Part shown: one piece after another, positions 56,950 through 64,000 of the stretch | How the letters are laid out: each line of letters starts with the position of its first letter | How positions within the stretch are numbered: the stretch's first letter is position 1 | From: Lycorma delicatula | Lineage: Eukaryota; Arthropoda; Insecta; Hemiptera; Fulgoridae | Assembly (NCBI RefSeq): GCF_047948215.1 | Contig: NC_134460.1 | Coordinates: forward strand, 150,220,049-150,284,048 | Direction: 5' to 3' | DNA: 64,000 bases | Notes under the pieces: generated by a model | Database searches by the model: none | Seen by the model: the letters and a program-made list of their open reading frames with translations, nothing else | What the model was told of the DNA's origin: nothing | Made by a program: the position numbers and the translations under genes

Positions 56950-57837
56950 TTTTTTTATGTTTTGGGTTTGGTTGTGTACAGTTGGTAGGTCAATTGTTCA
57001 ATGGATATATGCCAAAATTATCTCATTATTTTTTATTATATTCTACCGAGTTCTCGTGTAGTAAATTTATGAAGGGTAAATTTTTTAAAAATAGACAGTT
57101 TTTTATTTCAGCCTTTAATCACCTGTTTAATGCCATAAAAATAGCGCGATATGCTGCTCTATAATAGCTAATTATTATGATTAATGTTGATTATGTTCTT
57201 TGTAGTGATGAAAATTTATATCACGATAAATTTGTATATATGTTAATGAACTTTTTGTTATTAATACATTAAATCTAATTTCGTTATTTTATACAATTCT
57301 AAAATATCCAGACACGTTATGGAAATATTAATACGATCTAAAGAAAATTTTTCTTTGAAATGTGTTTGTTTTTATTTTGGAAATTTTTACATAGCCATTT
57401 AATCGTGTTTTATAGAAACAAATTCATTTAAATATTAACAACAAAAATTATAAACTGCGCTTCTGCTGCCGCTGCTACAAAAGAAAGTTCTAATTTATTG
57501 TTGATATATCCAAATTTAAATCAAGCTTCTTTGATGTACTTTCCAAACATAATATCGATACGGTAAAAATGCATATACATTTACTTTTTGCATAAACTTA
57601 GCTTCTTTTCTTAACTAAAATTTTTTTTCTTAATCTATTAATGTACAAAGTTTTGTAGTTCTAATTTTGTTATTCCGAATTCAAAATTCAATAAATTCAG
57701 GAATTTATTACTTTTTTTTAATTAAAGAAGAATTCGCGCGATTCAGTTTAATTTGTTAATTATTTGTTAAACATTTGGCACATTTGTAACATTTAAACAT
57801 TTTTTATGTATTAAAAAATTGAAGAGGAGAAAATAAT
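56950..57837. other. A+T-rich DNA, nothing recognised
   Basis: About 0.9 kb before the Tigger element; no supported gene. Confidence 0.35.
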
Positions 57838-58204
57838 TACAATCAAACTCCCATGTAGCAAACGTTAAAATTGCGAATTTTTCCGTTTAGCGAAACTTTT
57901 TGGAGAACGGGAAAATTTGGCATATTACATTAAAAATTTGTCTACTTAGCGAATTCGAATTTCTACATAACGAAGTTTTTTGTTGTAAATAATGTATGTT
58001 TACTGAGTATAATAAATGAAAATGACAAAAAAATTATTCGGATAAAAATAACCAATAAGTACTGTATTTTGTTTATATAGACCTACATTATTTTTTGTCA
58101 ATTAGTGTACTGTATGAACGACAGGAAGTTGGCAGCGACGGTACGTCGGCAGCTAAAATTGTTTCGTAATTCCTTTTTTTTTTTAATATTGCTTCCTCCA
58201 GTGT

Positions 58205-58960
58205 ATGTAGGTATGTGTTTGGTGTTTTTCTGGATATATCCGGGGCTTTCAATAGCTTATGGTGGCCCTCTGCCTTGTTTCAAATGCAAAAACATTGTTG
58301 TACGTGAATGAAATAAAGATTCTCTCAAGTTACTTCAGCCATCAAACCGTCGCCCTCTGTGATGGCAGCTCGGAAGTAGGGAAGACCCTACCAAAGGGTG
58401 CCCGTAGGGCAGTGTATTGAGTCTCCTTTGGATAATTGAGTTCGATTCTATGTTACGGTTGAGGTTGCCTAGTGGTGTCCGCATTATTGCTTATGCGGAT
58501 GATGGGCTATCGCTTCGTTGCCAGGAAGGCTGTTTCTGCCTTTTTTTGGAATTCGCAGAGTTATCCGTCGCGATTGGGGGTTATTCCGTCGCCGTACCAT
58601 ACGTTCCCTCTACAAGGGTGTCAGTAATGCTATTGTATTATACGCTGCGCCTGCCTGGGCCCATCGCATATTCTTTAGGTGTTACAGGGACATTCTTTTG
58701 AGAGCCCAGCTTCTCTTTCTGTTGGCAGTTGTCGGTGGTTACAGGACTGTGTCGCGGGAGGCAGACCGTGTTATAGGTGGCATTAAGCCGATAGATATTC
58801 TTGCCGTAGAACGTAAGGACCGTTATATTTCCAAACAGGATGGTCTTCTTACTTCGGAACTATAAGAGAAATTGAAGACCAGGTGGGATGACTCCCTTGT
58901 TGGTCGTTACACGCACGGTATACTTCCAATTGTGTCTGATTTGTGCGTGGTTAGGTGGAT
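58205..58960 (+). pseudogene. R1-clade reverse transcriptase C-terminal half, broken
   Basis: Blocks in order: VFFWIYPGLSIAYGGPLP, one frame from GVFLDISGAF-like, whose Asp is the first polymerase acid; GCP followed by a stop (family GCPQGS) then GSVLSLLWIIEFDSML (about 58399-58450); LRLPSGVRIIAYADDGL, with the YADD catalytic loop (about 58461-58510); then, shifted, RRDWGLFRRRTIRSLYKGVS, IVLYAAPAWAHR, LLRAQLLFLLAVVGGYRTVS and IDILAVERKDRY (to about 58830), ending TRWDDSLVGRYTHGILP. All are hallmarks of the R1 clade. A stop in GCPQGS and two frameshifts inactivate it. No gag or endonuclease is present. Confidence 0.87.
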
Positions 58961-59483
58961 TTTCCCCTCACCCGGCAGGGGGGGTGACTGCGCTACCGAG
59001 GATATGGTTATCCTTATAGCTGTGAGGTGTTACTTAGTCGGTGGTAGAGGCATTTACAGTCAAAAGCATCTGTATTAAAATTGTAGTAGGCGCGGGGTTC
59101 ACGTTTCCGCTGACTCGGTTAGCTAGTTCAGAGGGTGATATTGTAGGAAAAGAATAGTGAATATGTCCGAAGGAAGCCTAAAGCAAAGGCGGTGGCTAAG
59201 ATAATAATTTTTACTAACTTAAATGTCTACCGAGGCATTTCCATCGGTTGCACCGGACTGAGGACTGGCTGATGACTGTGAGATGTAATTAGTTAGAGGG
59301 TCTAAAGCCGACCTCCGGAAAAGCCCTTTGTGGTTTCAAACGGAGGGGGGTGGTGGGAGACTGGAATAGCCACAAGGTGGGTATCTTCCCCTACGGGATT
59401 GGGATTCCTTTCTTACCTTTGTCTTTTGCTACTGAAAAAGTAAGCCTAGTGCGTAAGCGAATTGCTATTTAGTATTCAGTCCT

Positions 59484-59772
59484 GACCCACCGGGTTGGTC
59501 TAGTGGTTAACGCGTCTTCCCAAATCAGCTGATTTGGAAGTCGAGAGTTACAGCGTACAAGTCCTAGTAAAGCCAGTTATTTTTACACGGATTTGAATAC
59601 TAGATCGTGGATACCGGTGTTCTTTGGTGGTTGGGTTTCAATTAACCACACATCTCAGGAATGGTCGAACTGAGAATGTACAAGACTACACTTCATTTAC
59701 ACTCATACATATCATCCTCTGAAGAATTATCTAAACGGTAGTTACCGGAGGCTAAACAGGAAAAAGTAAGAA
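59484..59772 (+). repeat. SINE1 full-length copy, best preserved
   Basis: A 289-bp copy with a perfect 13-bp target duplication AGTATTCAGTCCT (59471-59483 and 59773-59785). A-box TGGTCTAGTGG at 59496-59506 fits the Pol III consensus; the B-box-like CGTACAAGTCC is at 59554-59564 (31.3-kb copy: CGTTCAAGTCC). The body has TCAGCTGATTTGGAAGTCG, then GATCGTGGATACCGGTGTTC and CACACATCTCAGGAATGGTC. The tail has CATCCTCTGAAGAATTATC, ACGGTAGTTACCGGAGGC and an A-rich end. It is younger than the R1-like LINE and the Tigger around it. Confidence 0.95.
59496..59564 (+). promoter_or_regulatory. Internal Pol III promoter of SINE1 (A and B boxes)
   Basis: A-box TGGTCTAGTGG and B-box-like CGTACAAGTCC are separated by 47 bases, within the tRNA-type range. 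The B-box has lost the central TTCGA consensus (TACAA here), so this copy may be weak. Confidence 0.7.
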
Positions 59773-59984
59773 AGTATTCAGTCCTAATTTTCATACTGTA
59801 CGATACAGATGTAATAGTTTTGTTTTGTTCCAGTAGTGTTTCTGGGTGATTTTGTTTTTCTTACTGTGCGTACAGTAGTAGTATATTGCATTTTTTTTTG
59901 TTTTGAGTACCGTATTTCCCCGGGTTGTTTTTTGTGTTGTACAGTTGTTGGTGTTATCGTGTATGTTATTAAAAATTTCCAAAA

Positions 59985-61004
59985 AAATGCAAATAATCGA
60001 TGAATTTAAAAAAAGGAGGTAAGAAAAAAGATTGCAATTCTTTTCGGTAAACTGACGAATTGTCGTTCCACAACATTAGAAAATAAAGCTTCTATTAAAA
60101 AACACTAAATTTTTCTGATTTTCAAGTTAGTACCGGTCGACTTGAGTTTAAATTTCGGCTGCTCTTGTACAAAAGTTTTATGCGGCGAGGGTGCCGATTT
60201 GAAAGAGGAATGTATAACACGGAATGAAAACATCTTGCGTACCCTGGTGCTTGAATACAATGAAAATGATATTTTTAACACCAATGAGACTGGGTTGTTT
60301 TTTAAACGCCTTTCAAACAAAACGTTAGCTTTTAAGAATGAAAAATATTTCGGTGGAAAGTACAACAAAGAGAAGGTTACTGCAACGGTAAGTTCCCAAC
60401 GACCGCCACTGAGAAGCTCAAACTTTAGTAATCGGAAAGTCTCAGGACCTCCTTGATTTAAAGGCATCAGTTCGTTAGAGATAGATTACGATTGCAACAG
60501 AAAAACTTAGATGACGGCTGAAATTTATACAAAATGGTTATCAAAATTTGATGTTGAGACGTCAAGACAAAACCTATAATTCTGTTATTTATTTATAACT
60601 GCCCGGCCCGTCCCCGGCGTGTAAATGTAAACATAAAATCTGTAACTGTCGCTTACTTTCCGCTAGGTATGGCTTCAAAACTACAACCGATAGACCAAGG
60701 TATAATTAAAAGTTTAAAAGTTCACTACAGAAAACGAATTCTAATGAAGGTTTTTAAAGCTATCGATGACAATATTCCGGCTAAAAATTTAATAACTTTA
60801 AAAGAATGTACTGCTGAAATATTTAAAGCGCGGTCTCATGATGCAACCCCGAAACGATTTCAAAAAGCCGGGTTAAGTAAGAACGAGACAGTAACAGCCA
60901 CCAGTAACAATTTTACAACTGAAGGTGTAAATGAATTTGAAATTCCAGAATCTGTTGCTTATAACCGGAGTAAATTACAAAGCAACACGGAATTAAAATT
61001 GTAG
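59985..61004 (+). pseudogene. Tigger transposase pseudogene
   Basis: Plus strand, downstream of the nested LINE. KMQIIDEFKK near 59986 is the start of the helix-turn-helix. CENP-B-type domain end: GRLEFKFR and, after a shift, LCGEGADLKEECITRNENIL. DDE_1: NDIFNTNETGLFFKRLSNKT, where the first catalytic Asp of NxDETG is Asn; KEKVTATV; after decay, IYNCPARPRRVNVNIKSVTV (about 60592-60650), where the second catalytic Asp of IDNCPAHP is Tyr; then MASKLQPIDQGIIKSLKVHY (60669 onward) and YRKRILMKVFKAIDDN. The C-terminus ends at 61004. Two of the three catalytic acids are visibly lost, besides frameshifts. Confidence 0.87.
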
Positions 61005-61439
61005 TTTGATGAATATCTAATGATCGATGAGTAGCAGAGTGTCGTAACGATGAGAGAATAATCAGAGACGTAGTTACAAAAAAACTAGTAGACCCGCATT
61101 GGAAGATGACGTAGATGAAACGGATGTTTTATCGACCGTTAAGCCTACAAATGATGAGTTATTGCGATCGTTCGATACGATAAGAAGTGGCCTTCATTAA
61201 TTTGAAAATTTACCGGATATTATGTTTAATTGCTTGAATAACTGAAGAATCTTTTTTTGAAAATGAAATTATCTTAGGACTAAACAGTTCAAACAAAAAT
61301 TACAGACTTCTTTTTAGTAAGTTGTTTTACCGACTTTTAAACATATTGTACTCATTAATTTAACGTTTTTATTAATTTTTTTCATTTTATTGTCAATTAA
61401 AAAGGAATTATTGGATTAATATAACTACATTTTTTATTA

Positions 61440-61746
61440 ATAACAACTGATAAAATTAAAAATTTTTCAAAACCCACGAAGCCGTTTTGAATAAACATAT
61501 CTACTGCAGCGCCCCCTGGCAGCTTATAACCGTAAAACTAATCTAAGAACCTGCTATGAGATGATACCTATGTAACGCAAAAAGCCGCATCAAAATCGGC
61601 CAAACTGTTTTAGAGAAACACATGTACTGCAGCGCTCCCTGGTGGCCTGTAACCGTAAAACATGTTTTAAAGTGATACCTACTCGTATTTAATACAAAAC
61701 ACCGAATCGAAATCGGTCCAGTAATTTTTGAGAAAAACACACTCTT
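61440..61746. repeat. Tandem duplication inside the Tigger 3' region
   Basis: Two units with a 123-bp period: CTGCAGCGCCCCCTGGCAGC at 61504 and CTGCAGCGCTCCCTGGTGGC at 61627, each followed by TGTAACCGTAAAAC-like sequence and ending in AAATCGGNCCAN and a run like TTTTTGAGAAA. A half unit precedes the first. It is G+C-richer than the rest of the Tigger UTR, so it may be a foreign insertion. Confidence 0.75.
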
Positions 61747-61999
61747 ACCTTAAATGCCTTATACCGTTACCAATCTGTCTTGGGTAAAAAAAAGAAAGAC
61801 AATTACAGTACAGTACTTAAATATAGAACTTATAACTTAGTTTTTATATACAGTACATGTTTATTGAAGATTTCTTAATTTTAATAAAATTACAGTGTTA
61901 CTACTGTTAACACTGTAATTTCAATTTTACGAATTTTCCATTTAACGAACTTTTTAGCGGGTTCCGTGGTATTTCGTCATTCAGAAGTTCGACTGTTTA

Positions 62000-62460
62000 T
62001 AAACTTTATTTCTTTTGTTACAAAAGGCATAATTTTTTTTCTTTCATTGTTCAAAAGTAGTGTAACTGTCCTCCTACTGACTGGAAACTGTTATCAATAA
62101 GTACGTTTATTTTTACACTACTTGTCTTAGTTTCTTTTTTACGGCTGTGATACATTATAAACACGAGAAAGAGGCACGAGTCGCAGTTCCTTTATCGGAA
62201 AGTATTAATTTTCAATGTACAACTAGTCCCTCTGGTGAACAGAGTGAAGGTGTCGTGTAGAACTGAATGTAGTCTGTATTTACATGAGCTTGGCGTGCTG
62301 ATATTTAACAGTGCATTCGATTCAATAAAGAAAGCAACGGGAAACCGCTTCAATCATCAATTTTCTACTAAAAGCATAGGATTACTTGAAATTGTTGTCA
62401 TTTTTTGGAGTGACTTTTCTTTAATATGAGATCGCCCCAACAATCGGTATTACATTTTAA
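62000..62460. other. A+T-rich DNA, nothing recognised
   Basis: About 460 bp. No supported gene; a 64-residue plus-strand frame near 62235-62429 has no recognised domain. Confidence 0.35.
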
Positions 62461-62465
62461 AAAAA

Positions 62466-62548
62466 AGCCGACAACACAGTTGTAAACCTTTCCCACACGC
62501 GGCTTTGGTTAAAGCCGCATTCTGGGAAAGTCCTACAACTGTGATGTT
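62466..62548. repeat. Solo terminal hairpin of family C
   Basis: An 83-bp imperfect palindrome: AGCCGACAACACAGTTGTAA and a CTTTCCC block at the left, GGGAAAGTCCTACAACTGTG at the right, with central CGCGGCTTTGG/AAAGCCGC. It matches the end of the family C elements at 16722 and 9886 but has no body attached. Confidence 0.8.
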
Positions 62549-62819
62549 AAATTACATATTTTTATATTTATCAAACCGAATTATATAGCTTTAAAGCGTT
62601 TTAAATGAAGCTTGAAGCCAGTTATCATTAGTGAGATTTATTATTATTATTTGTGTAAAAACTATTACATCATGGGGCTATTTCAAAAGTCAGAACGAGA
62701 TTTCAAGATAAAAAATGAGCTGTCATTTGTTTGATCTGCGTTTAATTTCAGTAAACATGACTCATGTTGGTCGTTTTCTATTAAATTTAAAATTTTAACA
62801 TTTTCATCGATATATATAT

Positions 62820-62821
62820 TT

Positions 62822-62893
<72 letters not shown>
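62820..62893. repeat. (CT)n-(AT)n-(AG)n self-complementary microsatellite
   Basis: About 12 CT units, about 10 AT units and about 12 GA units form a near-perfect 72-bp palindrome able to extrude as one long hairpin. Confidence 0.93.
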
Positions 62894-62896
<3 letters not shown>

Positions 62897-62899
62897 TGT

Positions 62900-64000
62900 G
62901 GGAGAAAAATTACGTCTATATTCAAAAATACATAAAATTTAACGTATGTAACATCAAAGAACAGATTTTTCATGTTAGTACAGCAATTATATTGTACTAT
63001 GGTCTACAAGAAATGACCTTACATGCATCGTTATTTGATATTCTACATTACATTACCTTGATCAAATAATTTATTTAATTTAAAATTTAGATATCTGCTT
63101 TTTAAGAAACAGTATAACTCTGATGTGAGTTTTAAAAAATATTTTAATCATGTAAACCTGAATTTTATGCGTACACTCGTTCAACTGTTACTTAAGTAAC
63201 AATTGTCGAGTTAAAATTGATAAAATTCCGTGTCGATTTCATCTCTTTATCTTGACGTACATTCAGAACTGTTCTTTCGTAAAATTGTTATTTATATATT
63301 TTAATGTAGATTACGTAAAGTGTCTATTTATTGTATCGTATTAGTCGTAAATAATATGTAAAATTACTACGATGAATTCTTCCGTCTTTGTTACCCGTCA
63401 AGTTATTAATTGCAACTAAACCGTCTTTTAATGCGTGAAATACTCTATACGAGCGTACAGAACAAATATACGTTATGAAAAACACGACTTTTAATAATAA
63501 TAATAATAGCTTATATTTTCACTGCGAAGTGCAGTTATAATTATTTAATTACTCACGGTATAGCATATGTTTTTTAAATTATAAATTAAAGAAGTTTCAT
63601 TTTCGTAAAACTAATGTAATTAAAATTAAAAACGTACTTTAATTAATTAGAAAATAAATTTAATGGTCTTTTAAAAAAGTATTACATTCATTATGACCAT
63701 GTTTATTCTTAATATAGATTTTAAGGGTGTGGACTAAATCGACTAGGGTTATTGTTGTCGGCGAATGCCGGATATCACTCTGTAACTGCCGGAAGACAAA
63801 ATCTGTCGAGGCAGTATAAACTTCAGGCTACAGTAATGTGTATTAATGCAGTCTACATTTATACATAGTTGTTATAGAAACGAAGTATTTAGTTAAAATA
63901 CTGTAGAGATTGTTGACGGCGTAAAAAAAAATATGTTTTTATTCTTACACGCTTTATTGTCTTTATATATTCTATCGTGACATCATCCCCTATTTAATGT
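62900..64000. other. A+T-rich right edge, nothing recognised
   Basis: About 1.1 kb with an (AATAAT)n-like short run at 63493. A G+C-richer patch near 63740-63820 is unassigned. Confidence 0.35.

Larger units (their letters stand above)
58115..59795 (+). mobile_element. R1-like LINE, 5'-truncated, nested in Tigger
   Basis: Plus-strand LINE: coding part 58190 to about 59000, then a 3' UTR of about 450 bp (59080-59480). A nested SINE1 follows at 59484-59772. A weak 10-bp repeat, TACTGTATGA at about 58109 and TACTGTACGA at about 59794, may be the target duplication. Classical R1 sits in 28S rRNA genes; this copy is outside rDNA, like other R1-clade elements of insects. Confidence 0.75.
57840..61995 (+). 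mobile_element. Tigger (pogo-type) element with nested R1 LINE and SINE
   Basis: Left end CAATCAAACTCCCATGTAGC after TA (57838-57839); right end, in reverse complement, CAGTCGAACTTCTGAATGAC. The subterminal regions also mirror each other (GCGAATTTTTCCGTTTAGCGA at the left, ACGAATTTTCCATTTAACGA at the right). These are the typical ends of Tigger elements. The 4.2-kb span includes an R1-like LINE of about 1.7 kb. The Tigger part alone would be about 2.4 kb, the usual size. The right flanking TA is now TT. Confidence 0.85.

Noticed and set aside
1..64000. CRISPR array, bacterial operon or organelle insertion
   Set aside because: No regularly spaced identical repeats with unique spacers, no ribosome-binding-site/operon structure and no mitochondrial or rRNA genes were seen.

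Overview
This is an A+T-rich eukaryotic nuclear window, most likely from an insect with a large, transposon-rich genome. I see no convincing host protein-coding exon, tRNA gene or rRNA gene, no CRISPR array and no bacterial-style gene. Almost everything that can be named is a transposable element (TE), and all the transposase and reverse-transcriptase genes are broken. The mix fits an arthropod: Tc1/mariner/IS630-type transposons, Tigger/pogo elements, RTE-like, Jockey-like and R1-like LINEs, and tRNA-derived SINEs. A hemipteran host is a guess from the repeat style, not something the sequence proves.

Layout. 0-10 kb: an IS630-type transposase remnant (140-690), a DUF4817-type transposase with a small SINE fragment inside (4440-5690), a Helitron-like fragment (5830-6180), a 5'-truncated RTE-like LINE (6325-6971) and a short-TIR repeat called family B here (9131-9820). 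10-20 kb: a family C long-TIR element (9886-10757), a Tc1-like fragment (11795-12351), two adjacent mariners of different families (13778-14400 and 14412-15698), a palindromic family C copy (16722-17398) and family D (17400-18580). 20-30 kb: a SINE1 copy (19951-20234), a Tc1 tail (23007-23275), an internally deleted mariner (24318-24783), B and D copies (25795-27015) and a foldback-like family E element (28560-30195). 30-40 kb: C, D and E copies, several SINE1 copies, a mariner fragment (37200-37580) and a complete second SINE family (38419-38598).

40-50 kb: a putative solo LTR (40481-41293) carrying three histone-type 3'-end stem-loops, a Tigger/jerky-like element (41813-43018), an RTE-like LINE with a perfect 11-bp target duplication (43856-45598), a palindromic Tc1-like transposon made of two inverted 3' halves (46917-48053) and a Jockey-like LINE split by a SINE1 (48188-50166). 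50-64 kb: two more IS630-type remnants, then two three-level nests. In the first, family B contains a Tc1-like transposon, which contains an RTE-like LINE. In the second, a Tigger element (57840-61995) contains an R1-like LINE, which contains a SINE1. The last 2 kb holds a solo family C hairpin, a long (CT)(AT)(AG) palindrome and A+T-rich unique-looking DNA.

The elements do not form a pathway. What they give together is a relative history. Autonomous DNA transposons are the older, decayed layer. LINEs and SINEs, several with perfect or near-perfect target-site duplications, are the younger layer on top. Two SINE families share one 3' tail, which implies a common LINE partner that I do not see here. 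The most unusual signal is the LTR with three histone stem-loop/downstream-element units.
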